From Tretioscincus oriximinensis (lineage: Eukaryota; Chordata; Lepidosauria; Squamata; Gymnophthalmidae), in NCBI GenBank assembly GCA_022410635.1, contig JAJVDF010000164.1:1566611-1630610 (forward strand): a stretch of DNA of 64,000 nucleotides, given 5' to 3'. The notes beneath the pieces were generated by a model, which saw only the letters and a program-made list of their open reading frames with translations, was not told where the DNA came from and searched no databases. The position numbers were made by a program, and so were the translations under genes. Every line of letters starts with the position of its first letter. Position 1 is the first letter of the stretch. This document shows positions 45,000 through 56,736 of the stretch, piece after piece.

Positions 45000-45700
45000 A
45001 ACATGCCTTCGTAGTTTGACAGGTTGATTAAAAAAAAGGTTTCAGGCTGTTATGTTCCAACCGAGAGGGGAGATAATTTTTTCAGTATAATAATAGAGTT
45101 AAATATAACAGTTTTAAAATATAATTCTTTAGAGAGACTGGTTTATGTTGGGCTATCATTTGAAAGAGCACCAGTCATTATTAACAGGAAGCGCAGAGAA
45201 AGTGGATTTAAATCACTGAAGTAATAAAATCAGAGCAAGAGCTCGCACCTTGAAAGGCATTTGGAGAGAAGATTGCATACAAATGCAATTAAAACGATGC
45301 TTATAAAATACTAAGATGTTAATTGGGTTTCGTCCCAGAAGCCCTAGCTGTACAGTATGTCAGAAGTTAGCTGGTTTGAAGTTTTTAAAGAGTAGTTTAA
45401 TTTGTACACCTTGTCCTAATTACGAGGCTTTCTGCAGCCTGCGTATCTGCATGGTTTATTGTAGCTTGGAGTTTTGTAAAACAAACACACACCAGTTAAT
45501 TGGGTTATTGCAATGGAAAATTGGGCCAGAGAACTAAAGGATTTCTTGCTTGTGTTCCTTTACGGCTTGTAATGAATGCCACCGTTCAATGTCAGATTCA
45601 ACTGATTTGCAAGTCGTGTCGTTAATAATTTGTGTCTGCCACTGACCCCAAACACTTGAGAAGGCAGAGAAAAGAATGGCTTGCACAAGGGAAAGGTTGC
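45000..45700. other. Candidate conserved non-coding element
   Basis: About 700 bp with no transposon or simple-repeat hallmarks. It keeps around a dozen CpG dinucleotides in AT-rich sequence (for example CTTTACGGCTTGTAATG, GCCACCGTTCAATG, AAGTCGTGTCGTTAATAA) and many TAAT-type homeodomain-like cores. The look is that of developmental enhancers in vertebrate gene deserts, but I cannot test conservation, and no exon-like frame with splice sites is evident. Confidence 0.3.
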
Positions 45701-47261
45701 TGCACTGGTGCGTTCAAGCCCTCGAGCAAGTTTATTTTGGTTTCCACAGACCAGATAGATTGCAACAGGTTAAACTCACTTTCTTTCTTTTAGGAACTGT
45801 CTAGTCTAAAACCTTCAATTTGATTGGTCACACACATAACAGTACTTGTTGAAATCATACAGCTCATATAATCATCCAATAAAAGGGCTATTTTACATCT
45901 TATATGACCTTCAGATTAACTCTTTTTACACTTATTCCCTATTAGTAATTCAGAATTGGTTTCTGGAATAGCTATAGCAGATGGCATAGGAACTGTATCA
46001 ATGTGAGGAGTATTGGGGCACACAATCACTGTAATGCATGTCCCCTGTAACCATGCCCATTCGCCACTCAGGTCTGGCCCAAATGAAGATGCATCGTCAG
46101 TTGTTCCAGAGCAGCTGACACTGGTATCAGTATAATGTCAATTAATATAAACCAGCACTATTCCAAATTACTGGGTCCACAAATACTAGAAATTACCAGA
46201 ATACCGCAAGTATTAAAAGACCAGTGGGTCTAAACAGTGTATCTAAATTCCTTGTAAGGGCATCTCATAGAAACTTGGCTGCTGTTCTAACACATACTTT
46301 TAAAAGTTTCACAGTAGATGTGTGACCAGAACTTCAGTCCCCAGGCTTCCTGCTTCTGGGTTAGAGAAGGGATGCTTTTGCCTGGAGAGATGTGAAAAAC
46401 AAGGAACATCCTCCTCACCCAGTAGCTGGGAATGGCTGCAACAACCATTCTCGGAAGGTAAATACAAAAAAGCCCTAGAAGGCTCCCCTCCGTTCACAAA
46501 AGAAGACTGAACTATTTTGTCCACTATTCTGATATCTATAAAGTTTTCTTCTATTTCTCTCCTTCCCTTCTATGAAGATTTATGGTTACAGATAGTTAAG
46601 AACATTTATAAAGTAGTGGGAGTGCAAGTTTATCTCTCCACAGCAAACTGGAACACTTCCGAGTGAGCTGGAAAGGAAACACTCCAGAGTCCTCTTTTAA
46701 TGGTACAGATGAGAATTGTTGGTGACAGAGCAGTATCTCTGGATAATCTTTATTTTTTGCTTGTTGTTGTAGAACATTCTGTATCTCAAAGCAAACTGAG
46801 CAGGATTCCTGTCTTCCATGACAGCCTAACCTCTGGAGCCCTTTAACCTGCTGTCGTAAAAGTAGGTGTTTACACAGCTTAAATCAAAGTGGTTGCCAAA
46901 GCACAGGAGCAGAGGTTCCCAGATAAAGTGTCCGGAACTCCCTCACTGCTTATTATTAAAGACAAAGGACTGCATTAGCAATGAAGAACCAACATTGATC
47001 CAACAGCCTGACAAACCCAGTGAAAAGCCCCATCACAATTCTAACCAAAAAAGATTGGCTGTCCTAATTACAATTGGGATGCATCTTCAGCATGACCAGA
47101 CTTATGACAGGACCATCATTGCTGCAACAGGGGAAGTCAGTACCTTCCCCCTTCGTGAGCATACAGATTAAAGCTTGCTATCAGTGGAATAGTTAGCAGA
47201 CTGAGTCATAAAATTCCATATGGTTAGCACACTCCATTTAACTGTAGCTCGCTCTGCACTA
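45701..47261. other. No supported gene
   Basis: AT-rich sequence. Frames at 46309-46524 and 46866-47171 (101 codons) have no recognised domain; the latter ends just before a simple repeat and shows no splice or Kozak context that persuades me. Confidence 0.45.
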
Positions 47262-47286
47262 AAATGTATGTATGCATGCATGCATG
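47262..47286. repeat. (ATGT/ATGC)n microsatellite
   Basis: About six tetranucleotide units, ATGTATGTATGCATGCATGC, directly upstream of a CR1 fragment. Confidence 0.8.
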
Positions 47287-47287
47287 A

Positions 47288-47810
47288 TCAAACGTCTGGA
47301 GCACCTTCCTTATGAAGTCAGGCTGCAACGTGTGGGCCTCTTCAGCCTCGAAAGGTGACGTTTGAGAGGTGATCTGATTGAAGTGTACAAAATCATGCAT
47401 GTTTTTTTTATCATACAACACTAAAACCATGGGGCAATCCTTAAAACTGATGGGTAGAAAAGTGAGAACAGACAAAGGAAAGTATTTTTTCACCCAGAGG
47501 GTAATCGGCCTGTGGAATTTACTTCCTGAAGAGGTAGTGGTAGCTAACAGCTTGGATAGTTTCAAGACAGGACTAGATAGGTTTATGGACACCAAGGGTA
47601 TAAATGGGTACTAGGATGGATGTCTGGATGCTGCCTCTGGGATGGGGCAACAGGCAGGACTCCTGAAATAGGAGTCATAAACAGGAGCATATTTTGCTTT
47701 CCTCTGTTCAGACTGTCCAGGTGCATCTGGTGGGCCTCTGTGTGACACAGAATGCTGGATTAGATAGGCTCTGGCTTGATCCAGTAAGGCTCTTTTTATG
47801 TTCTTATGTA
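47288..47810 (+). pseudogene. CR1 LINE: C-terminal ORF2 remnant plus 3' end
   Basis: It starts in the region encoding LEHLPYE...LGLFSLE-R (about 47290-47370), continues GDLIEVYKIMH, then shows an internal deletion at a T run (47400-47410) where about 60 bases normal for the family are missing. The frame 47378-47614 resumes with KVRTDKGKYFFTQRVIGLWN and LDSFKTGLDRFMDTKGINGY. The 3' untranslated part ends TATGTTCTTATG at 47810, followed by an A-rich run. Compared with 18009-18449 the C-terminal protein differs at only a few residues. Confidence 0.9.
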
Positions 47811-47819
47811 TAAAAAAGA

Positions 47820-47900
47820 CCATGGGCAGGGCCTGTTTTAGTCTGCAGCTCCCTATTCCTGGATAAAATCCAGAACAAGGCCCAATGCAGAGAAAACATG
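47820..47900. repeat. PalB-like half copy
   Basis: CTATTCCTGGATAAAATCCAG and CAATGCAGAGAAAAC. As at 18455, it directly follows a CR1 3' end. Confidence 0.35.
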
Positions 47901-48997
47901 AAACTGATGTCAAAAACACTTGGGTGTGATATTTTTAATTGTCTTTACCACATAAGGCTTCAATGCTGCACTTTAATTTAGAGTTCACTCACTTCATAAT
48001 GTGATATTCAGACTTATTCTTTTTCATCAATTCTTATTTTTATGTGCCTTGGCTACTCATATAAAAAAGACTATTGTAGGTTATAAAGTTTTTAAAGTGA
48101 CTCCCTGTAGGCAGTGTAAAATATGGTGTCTATTACATGACAGCTTAGTGTTTATTGCTAATTTTGGAGCGTTGTTCAGGAACCATTGAAAGATGACACA
48201 GAGAATAGATTCTTTATCCTGTAAAACAGAAAAAGTAAAATAGCAGCTCTATATCTTTCTCTTCCATATTTTTATATAATGTCTCCTTGGATGTTCTATA
48301 TAATCCATTTAAGAAAAGTAATAATAAAAGAACATTAGTCTTGGAGAAAAAATAAAAATGACATTGCTTTTCTTTTTTCTTTAAAAAGGCGCTCAGACCT
48401 CTAATCTTAGTGAAATTCGCTACTATTCTTGATTAATGACCGACATGTTAGTTAGCAGATGTTATTTTAACTAGAGAAGAGCAGGGCTTACAAGAATGAT
48501 TCTTAAGCAAGATGATGAAGTGAGAACGAAGAATCATCCATCACTCTTGTGCTACTGTCATGGTACAGGGCAGCAACCTGAATCTATTGGGGGATATAGA
48601 CCCTGAACGAGAAATTAGAGATGCAAGGAGAGGGGAAATCAACCATTCTTGGCAATGTTCTGAAGAGGTAGAAAGCAATCGGACTTCTGACCAGCAGTGA
48701 CTATGTGCCATGGGGATAATAGGATGGAGAGCAAGGTAGATAAAGACATGCAAGGTCAAAATACAGATAATGCTACTGTTAAATTTGCAATTTTGTACCA
48801 CTTTAAATGTGACCTACTAAGTATACAGTTAATTGACACTGCACTAAAGCATGCATGAAGATAAAATGGAGATACTGTAAGTTCTGAATCAGAATTTCCT
48901 AAAAAAGTTATCCAACTTCTTATGGGGTAGCCACCTTGAACCAAACTGAAGCATGATCCAGATATGAACTGTGCTGCACTCTAATAAGAATGTTATA
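47901..48997. other. No recognised feature
   Basis: AT-rich sequence; no supported gene. Confidence 0.5.
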
Positions 48998-49005
48998 ATC
49001 ATTGT

Positions 49006-49534
49006 CAGTGGCGGCTGCTGCATTTTTTTCCTGGGTGGGCGCAAATGTTTTATGACATCATTCCCAGGGGCAGGACAAGAAGCAATGTCATGTCAGGGCA
49101 CCATTCCCAGAAGCAGAGGTCAGAAGAGTGCTGCCTGTTGCTCCATCCCAGAGGCAGCATCCAGACATCCATCCTAGTACCCATTTATACTCTTGGTTTC
49201 CATAAACCTGTCTAGTCCTGTCTTGAAGGCTTGGGACGCCTTGGGCACCTCGGTAGAAAGAGGGTGGGGAGGGGGAAGCAGCACTTACTGTCCAGGCTCT
49301 CACTCAAGTCTCACAGCAAATGAAATGGTGCCTCCATAGACATTGAGGGAGAGATTCTAGCTCCTCCCAGGGGCAGCCCTCCCTTGCCTGGAGCATTTTA
49401 TTATTGCTGGCAGCCTGTCACTGAAGGCCTGTGATTGGCCAAGAGTTCTCCATTGTTCTATATGGAGATTTTTACATTTGATTGATCTTTACGTGGGCGC
49501 TGAACCCAGAGGACCCAAGTTAGCACCACCCCTG
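49006..49534. mobile_element. hAT-like element (529 bp) containing a CR1 fragment
   Basis: Left end CAGTGGCGGCTGCTGCA; right end, read inward on the other strand, CAGGGGTGGTGCTAACTT; about 11 of 14 terminal bases agree. Flanks ATCATTGT and CTCACTGT match at 6 of 8 positions, consistent with an aged hAT 8-bp target duplication. The interior carries AAATGGTGCCTCCATAGACA, which recurs in the related copy at 50596-50830, and a CR1 fragment (49127-49235). No transposase frame. Confidence 0.6.
49127..49235 (-). mobile_element. CR1 LINE fragment inside the hAT-like element
   Basis: CTGTTGCTCCATCCCAGAGG to GTCTAGTCCTGTCTTGAAGG, the minus-strand copy of the junction between the ORF2 end and the 3' untranslated region. 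It lacks the CR1 3' terminus, so it is not a simple insertion; it was probably captured by rearrangement. Confidence 0.85.
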
Positions 49535-49709
49535 CTCACTGTGCACTTATCGTGGAAGTAAATTGTTTCTGCTATACTTTCTGCTTCTCCTCAACATACA
49601 GACATCATAGCTGACAAACGTTTGTTCATTTCAGTTTGTTCATTGTTTTCCATCAAAACAGTTTCATCAAACACTGGAAATAACCATAGAAGTTATAAGT
49701 AATACAGTA
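49535..49709. other. Short spacer
   Basis: AT-rich; nothing recognised. Confidence 0.4.
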
Positions 49710-49929
49710 AGAAGAGTCAGTTTTTATACCCTTTTCTCAATCCAAAGTGACTAGCATAACCTTCTGTTCTTCACTTCACAACAGACACCTTGTGAAATAC
49801 GTAGGGCTAAGAGAGCTCCATAGAACTGTGACTAGCCCAAGGTATCACCCAGCCGGCTTCAGGGAGGAGAGCAGATTCAAACCAGGAGGCCATTAGATAA
49901 GACACTGACACTCTAACCACAACACCAGC
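49710..49929 (-). mobile_element. Sauria-type SINE, nearly full length (minus)
   Basis: Plus-strand order: AGTCAGTTTTTATACCCTTT, CAGACACCTTGTGAAATACG, TAAGAGAGCTCCATAGAACT, GTGACTAGCCCAAGG, CACCCAGCCGGCTTC, AGATTCAAACCAGGAGGCC (inverse B box) and CTAACCACAACACCAGC (inverse A-box region, normally GCTGGTGTAGTGGTTAG). This is the best SINE copy in the window: head, body and tail are all there. It ends exactly where CR1 homology resumes at 49930. Confidence 0.88.
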
Positions 49930-50220
49930 CTGTGGAATTTACTTCCAGAAAAGATGGCGGTAGCAAGCAGCCTAGATAGCTTTAAGACAGGATTAGACAG
50001 GTTTATGGATACCAAGGGTATAATTAGCTACTAGGATGGATCTTTTGATCCTGCCTCCAGGATTCCTGAAATGCCATTTGTAGGGAGTTGAGAACAGGTG
50101 AAGATTTTGCCCTTTTCTGTTTCAGATTGCCCAGGGGCAACTGGTGGGCCACTATGTGAGACAGGGTGTTAGACTAGATGGGTTCTGACCCCATTCAGCA
50201 GGACTCATTCTATGTTCTTA
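49930..50220 (+). mobile_element. CR1 LINE: C-terminal remnant plus 3' end
   Basis: Starts CCTGTGGAATTTACTTCCAG (the VIGLWNLLP coding segment) and runs through ACAGGATTAGACAGGTTTAT and GCCCAGGGGCAACTGGTGG to TATGTTCTTATG. Internally it lacks about 20 bases of the usual 3' region. The 5' boundary coincides with the SINE head. Confidence 0.9.
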
Positions 50221-50222
50221 TG

Positions 50223-50595
50223 CTATAATATCAAATTGGCTCTCAAACCAAACTGGCTCTCGGAGCAGTAAACATGGTCACAGCCTGTGTGCGAAGTTCT
50301 GATAAATGCTTATGGTAGAATAGTTGTTGAATGAGTGTGCAGTCATGTCAGTAGAGCATTCTACAAGTATTTCACTGTGCCATGAATACACTCATGATAT
50401 ATTCTCCCCACCATGATGTAATCAGGAGTTGATAATGTCACCATGTGAACATTGCCTGGACTTCAGTTCCATTAGGGATAATCTTGCTGTATGATGACCA
50501 ACCACACAATGCTTTCTGCACATCCAAATCTCATAGTGTCTGTTCAGATATCCTCTGTGTAAAAGTCAGCATTTTGGGGAGGAGTGCGTGTCATA
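50223..50595. other. No recognised feature
   Basis: Spacer; nothing supported. Confidence 0.45.
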
Positions 50596-50830
50596 CAAAG
50601 ACGGCTGGTGCAGTTTGGGGCTTGTGGGATGGGGTGGCTCAGGTTTCTCCTGCCTCGACAAAGTTAGGAAAGCGGCTGGGAGGAGGCACCTTCAAGCACT
50701 TACAGGTCTCTCTCTCAGTCTGCAAGTTGAATGTCAATACAAAATGGCACCTCTATGGCGATTGAGAGAGATACTGTAACCCCTCCTTGGCAGCCCTCCC
50801 ATTGGTTCTGGGATTGGTGATCCCTTTTGT
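50596..50830. mobile_element. Second copy of the 49-kb hAT-like repeat
   Basis: GACGGCTGGTGCAGTTTGGG at the left resembles the 49006 terminus. GGAGGCACCTTCAAGCACTTA, AAAATGGCACCTCTATGGCG, ATTGAGAGAG and GGCAGCCCTCCC match the interior of 49270-49430 in order, at roughly three in four bases. The right end is not clear. The 106-codon frame through it (50445-50765) is not a gene. Confidence 0.55.
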
Positions 50831-51079
50831 CAATTAAAAAAACTGCCGGGAGCTTTTTGATTTGCTACTTTAAGAACTAGATTTTTGATGACGACAGTGA
50901 TAGAAAAACTTTTCAAACAAGTTATAATCCCATTTTATTTACACTGAAAGGGCCCAACTCAGTAGTAGCCTTAAGATGAGTCCCAATTATTTATGTAATT
51001 CAATTATTCATTCAAATTTTCAACTATCAACACTTTCATCATTTGATTGTGGGACCTCGTAGGCACGGTGATACAGAAG

Positions 51080-51303
51080 TCTTGGAGGCACAGTGGTACA
51101 GAGGTTAGGAAATGGTCTTTTAATCAAGAGGCCCATTCTCAAAACCATGTGTCAGCTGTGGATAGGAATGAGTGCAAGTAACTGCAATTAGATTAATTGG
51201 TCGAGAAGATAGAATGGAAACATTCGGGTGAAAAATAGCTTTTAAGCTGCTTTGAGACTCTTCGAATGAGAAAAGCAGGGTATAAAAACATAGTATTCTT
51301 GAT
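51080..51303 (+). mobile_element. Sauria-type SINE (plus)
   Basis: The head AGTGGTACAGAGGTTAGGA is preceded by a partial duplicate of itself (GGCACGGTGATACAGA). A diverged body follows, then the tail GCTGCTTTGAGACTCTTCG and AAAGCAGGGTATAAAAA. Both ends are recognisable and the middle is eroded. Confidence 0.7.
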
Positions 51304-52730
51304 TTAATCTAAACTTCCTCTTACCACAAAAATAACTAATTATTTATTGACACTCATTGTAATTTTAAATGATCTGGTTGACATAAATCCTTTACCTGGT
51401 GCCAGCCTACAGCTAACCTTATTCAACTATTGCAACAGTAGTATCTCTAAGCAATAAGTACATAACCAGCAGAAAACTAGAGCCAGCGGTGATGAAAGAA
51501 AAGGCACCTATTGCTTGGTACTTTTGTTCCCTCTCATAAAATACCGTTATATATCACTTATAAATTCGACTTTCCCTCCCAGCTTAAACTTCTTTCAAAT
51601 ATATGAAAAATAATTAGTAGATTACAAAATTTGTTTAAATTTTATGACCACTTGTTATAAATGACAAAAAACCTGAGGGGAAACAAGCTCCAATCATGAC
51701 ATTTAAAAATACTCAGAAGTAGAACCTGAGTTTCCAGATACTATAGAGAAATCATCAGGCTCAGGACAAAGATGACAAGAAGTTGATTATGACTACAAAA
51801 TAATTTCTTTTCCATTCGGCTGAACAATAGACCTACAACTGACCTTGAAACTACCCAAAGATGTCTCTCTATTGAGGGATTAAAATACGGGAAAAACAGC
51901 AGAGGGGCTCTGATCTTCAAGAATTTCACTCACTTGGTGAACTTTTGAGCCATACATTCCAATAGATTCAGCTGCAGATGAACCACAACTTTGTTTCAAA
52001 AAAGTAAGGGGAATGGGACTATTCATAGTTTAGAAAAAGGATTGTAGGGTGCTTTTCTCAGTATCTTCTTTTCATCGTCCCATCTGACTTCCAAGGGAAA
52101 TCTGCAAGGTCCCTGTCAAGTGGAAAATGAAACAGACAGAAGAGGGCAAAATGATGAGAATAACATTTCAATGAAAACCCAAAGCAATTGAAGTCCAAAA
52201 CCAAAGGTGGAAAAATCAAGTGAAAGAAATAAAATAAACCGTTGGAACAAGTGGATCATGAATGCACTATGGACAATTTGGGAATGTCACATAGATAATA
52301 TTTCATTTTTATACCAGAATGATGACAATAAGCATTTCAGACAAAAATTAGAAGCTTTTCATTATCAAAGAATTGGGATATCAATTGCTGTGTTGGAAAT
52401 GAATTCTGATTCAGTATGTGCCAGTCTCTGGAGAATGGTTAAGAATGATCTGTTATTGAATACTAGTGAGAGTGGGAAAAGGTCTCAGAAAAGATGCTGA
52501 ACAAACACAATACTCACAACTGCTTCAACCCCTGGTATTTGTTAAAGAAAGAAAAGCCTGTGATACTCTTACATTATATTAAAACCATAATATTTATTTA
52601 TATTTCTATCTCACTGAAGACAAGCCACAAAAATCACTTTGAAAACAAATGAAATAAGTTTGCTGAAACAATACATGCAAGTTCACCAGACCAATGCAAA
52701 AAAGGTGATTGACACATTTCAATGGGGAGG
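51304..52730. other. No supported gene
   Basis: AT-rich sequence; the 97-codon frame at 52207-52500 has no recognisable domain. Confidence 0.45.
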
Positions 52731-53480
52731 TACATAAGAATATTGCCAGAGTTATCTGGTCCGGCCTTCTGTCTCACACAGTGGCCCATCAACTGCACAT
52801 GAACAGTCTGGAACAGAAGAAGGCAAAATCTTCAACTGTTCTCGAAGCCCTGCAAATGGCATTTCAGGAATACTACCTGTTGCTCCGTCTCAGAGGCAGT
52901 ATCAAGACATCCATCCTAGGAACCATTTATACCCTTGGCTTCCATGAACTTGTCTAATTCTTTCTTAAAGCTACCCAGGCTGCTAGCTACTACCACTTCT
53001 TCTAGAAGTAAATTCCATAGGCCAATGACCCACTTAGTGAAAAAATACTTTCCTTTATCTATCTTCTGCCACTCTTCTACCCTGAACTGTTTAGTGTCAT
53101 CAGCAAACTTGACTACTTCACTATTTACCTCAGCATCCAGATCATTTATGAATATATTGAAAAGCAGAAGACCCAGTCCTAAAACCCTGGGGTATTCCAT
53201 TTTCTACCTCCTTCTACCCAGAGAATTGCCCATTCACTACTACCCTCTGTCTTCTGTCTTTTAGCCAATTTCTGATCCAGGACAGAGTCTGTCCTCTTAT
53301 TCCATGACTGGGACCTTTTGTATGAGCCTTTGATGAGGAATTTTATCAAAAGCCTTCTGAAAGTCCAGATAGACAATATTAACTGGATCCTCTTTATCCA
53401 CATATTTATTAACAATCTAAAAGAATTCTAACAAGTTTGTAAGGCATGATTTACCTTTGCAGAAGCCATGCTGAGTTTCA
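52731..53480 (-). pseudogene. CR1 LINE with reverse-transcriptase motifs (minus)
   Basis: On the minus strand it retains, in order: VYLDFQKAFD (motif A, about 53345-53375, catalytic aspartate intact), PHQRLIQK, a broken stretch around GVPQGS (reads RVLGLGLLLFNIFINDLD), and KFADDTKQF (motif C, about 53091-53115, both aspartates intact). Then about 170 codons are missing and it resumes at KGKYFFTKWVIGLWN to the end of the protein and the 3' untranslated part (52731-52920). Stops separate the motif A and motif C blocks. It is the only copy here with both catalytic motifs visible. Confidence 0.9.
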
Positions 53481-55599
53481 TTCAGCATTCAGGTATTCCA
53501 TGGTCTGGGAGATTCCAGTGAAAAGCTCTGAAAGAGATAACCAAGAAGCACATCTTAGAGCATGGGCAGGTCAACTACATGGACACTTCTATGGAGTTTT
53601 CTTGGCTAAGATGCTTATCTTATACAAAGAATTAAAATATTTGCAATTGCAGACATCTTGTGTGAGGATGGGAATGAAACTGGAAATATAATACTTTCCA
53701 AATCATTTTTGTTCACTGAGCTACACCCAGTGCATGTGGAATCCTATTCTTGGCTATAAAATCCCCCCCCCCAAAGTATCTGACAAATTATTGTTGTAAT
53801 CTCATTTTAAAAGCTTAAAGATAGTTTGTGATCTGGGGAGGGGGGTTATGCCTGGAGTGGGGATAAGTCTGGTTTTTGCAAGGTTCCTACATAAAAATTG
53901 GGTATCTTTAATAACTATAGAAAGGTGGAGTTTTCTCCAGGTGCAGCTTCTAATGCCTTTAGAGAAAATCACTTTCCCACACCAACTATAGGTGTGAAAT
54001 TCTATCCCAGTTTTTATGTGATAATTCAATATTTTACTTTTAGAGGTTCTTGAATTTGGCAAGTTGTTTATCAAGTGTTACAATGTGTGAATGAAGGCAT
54101 ATGCCTGATACAGAAGATGCATAAGACTTATTGTAGCACTTACATAATCTTTTGTACCAGCAATGCAATGTTTGTTTCTTGCTTCACTCCTTTCTTATTG
54201 AACCCCCACGCACTGTTTCCCTTGTGTTGCTGCTTTTTTAGCAGTAGGCCAGCCAGGGATAAAGCAGAAGGGTTCATTATGCATTGATGGTAGTCATGAG
54301 ATTATTGGATGTATTTTGCTATTCAAGTAAATGATTTGTATAGAATGACAAGCATTCATTCAGGAGCATATATCATTAATTCAAGGTGCTGCATGTATCT
54401 CCAAGCATTAATTTTCATTCAGTTCAGCAGGTATCATAAGCAGCTGTGCTCCTAAATCACCATTATTTCTTTCCTTAAGTTGTTGATATACAGGGGGGAG
54501 AAGTGGGCCTCAAAAAATAACTTATTAAAAATGTATACAGCTTATGACAGCCTCTTTCAGAAACATAACCCCTAACTAATTCATGTTCACTTACCCTGCA
54601 GATTTCTATTTATAATACTTTACAATTTCCCTGTATTTGTATGATAAATTATTCAGTGACATCAAGGTTTTTATTTTGATGAGGGAATTTTTGATGAATT
54701 TGACAGAGTAATTACTTCAGATCCTGTTCTGAATTGCTATGAAAATATTTAATTTTATTGACTCCAATAAATAATTAAAGCAAAAGAATACCAGGCAGGC
54801 TTGCATTGCTTATGGCTCCTTGTTTTGTTTGCTTCTCCCTAATTAAAACAGTAATGTTGATTTGTGCACAATTTTAATATGCTTATATGCAGTTTGGTGA
54901 TTAAAAATGTACCGAGAAAGTATGACCTGCTGGTAGTGATTTGGCTTCACAGGGAACTATTCCAACTCCACCTGGTTTCATAGTACAGCTACTATTTGGT
55001 GTTTTTTATCGTCACTAGTTTAAGACCTTCTACTAATTGCCCCAACAAAGATTTTGTAAATTAGTTGCTCCAAAGGCTTGTGTGCTATAAAGACTGTGGT
55101 CACACTTTCATTTTAAATGTCTAATCCTGAGAAACAGAGTTAAGTTCAGAAAAATTGACGAGAAACTGAAAAAAGTTTAAAAGTGAAGATGTGATCAAGG
55201 CCAACCTGAACCATCACTTCTCAATGGAGGCAATTCAGCCACGACAAAGGCACCCTCTTTTCCTCCATTTTAGAATGAGATCCCATTTTTTACAGTGTCT
55301 CTGTGCAGGGTATAAAATAAATATCCTATATAAAAGACAACTCTGCACAGGAGTCTTAAGATACTCACTGCCTCTATAAATGGAGATAAGAGAAATCATT
55401 AAATGATGAGGAAAGAGATAAGCAGAGATGTGTGTGGCTCAAGTTATTTTCAAGGGATTGACTTGTAGGTATCATAAATGCTCTTTATCCATTCATCTTG
55501 GAAAGAAGGAAAAAACACTTTCATGGGTCTTAGATTAACTGGTTTAACTAAACTAATTATATTCCAGTATTTATTATAAATTCCAAGATATTAATTAGG
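53481..55599. other. Repeat-poor; possible conserved block
   Basis: No transposon copy recognised; a C run near 53763. The part 54530-54910 is AT-rich with many TAATTA/ATTAAT-type cores (for example ACAGAGTAATTACTTCAG) and lacks repeat hallmarks; possible conserved non-coding element, untested. Open frames up to 90 codons have no domain. Confidence 0.3.
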
Positions 55600-56012
55600 A
55601 ATAATAAGAACATAGGAAGAGCCATACTGAATCTAGCCAGGGCCCATGTATTCCAGCATTCTGTCTCACAGAGGCCCATCAATTGTACCTGGACAGTCTG
55701 AACAGAAGAAGGCAAATTCTTGACTCCCTGGAAATGGTATTTCAGGAGTACTGCCTGTTGCTCCATCCCAGAGGCAGCATCCAGACATCCATCCTAGTAG
55801 CCGTTTATATCCTCAGTGTCCATAAACATGTCTAATCCTGTCTTGAAACTATCCAGGTTGCTAACTGCCACCACCACTTCTGGAAGTAAATTCCGCAGGC
55901 TGATGACCTTCTGGATGAAAAAATACTTTCCTTTGTATGCTCTCACTCTTCTGCCCATCAGTTTCAAGGAGTGCCCCCTGGCCCTAGTGTTGTGTGAAAT
56001 GGAAAACAATTT
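55600..56012 (-). pseudogene. CR1 LINE: C-terminal ORF2 remnant plus 3' end (minus)
   Basis: AATAAGAACATAGGAAGAGC at the left is the inverse CR1 terminus; the coding frame 55794-56009 (minus) reads through FSISHNTRARGHSLKLMG, KGKYFFIQKVISLRNLLPE and LDSFKTGLDMFMDTE. Truncated at about 56012. Confidence 0.9.
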
Positions 56013-56736
56013 GGGGATGCAAAGAGAATGTGGCTGGGCTTGTTTGCTAGTTCCTTTCTGTGAGTCATCAGCAAGCTCATCCCACTGCAGAGCATGTGCT
56101 CAGGGGCTTCTCTGGCAAAAAAAGAAAGGAAAAATATTCTTCTTTAAATTGTTAAAAAAATCCCCAAGCTCCAAGGATAATTCACAAAAGAGGATAATTC
56201 ACAAAAAACCATTAATACAATTAAATATAGAATAAGAGCAAAAACAACCACACTATATAATAAGAGTAAGTAATTGGGCAAAGGCATAGTCTAATACTGG
56301 TCATTTTAAGTGTACAAATGTGCTTTCAATAGGCAGTGAAAATTCAGTGAAGGTAACAGCTCAGTCCGTCTGGCATTTTCCTGCCACCAGGCAGTTTCCT
56401 TTTAACTCATTTCACCTACCAGTTTCTGAAACCTCAGATGTTTTCAGAAACTGGTAACATAGTGGGTTGTTTAAGAGTGAGAAATCAAAAGAACAGAAGA
56501 TTTTGTACACAGAACTGAGGTTCCATCTCAGTTTCCTAGTTAAAATATTACTTTTGTAAATAAATGTAGAGGGGAGGAGATAAGTGGATTTGCAGGGGGA
56601 AAGGGAGAAGTATGCTTTGTAAAAATGTTATTTGAAATGAAGGCGATTGTATGATGCTGGTTTCAATAAAGTGATTTTGTTGTTGTTTTGTTTTTGGAGG
56701 AAATTTTTTTAAAAAAGACAGAGGAAATAGCAATCA
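56013..56736. other. Spacer with a 15-bp-stem hairpin
   Basis: At about 56418-56456, TACCAGTTTCTGAAA pairs perfectly with TTTCAGAAACTGGTA around a loop of about 11 bases. Otherwise A-rich with no supported gene. Confidence 0.45.

Noticed and set aside
46866..47171. 101-codon plus-strand frame as a gene
   Set aside because: No domain, no similarity I recognise, ends next to a microsatellite; GC and codon use do not differ from flanks.
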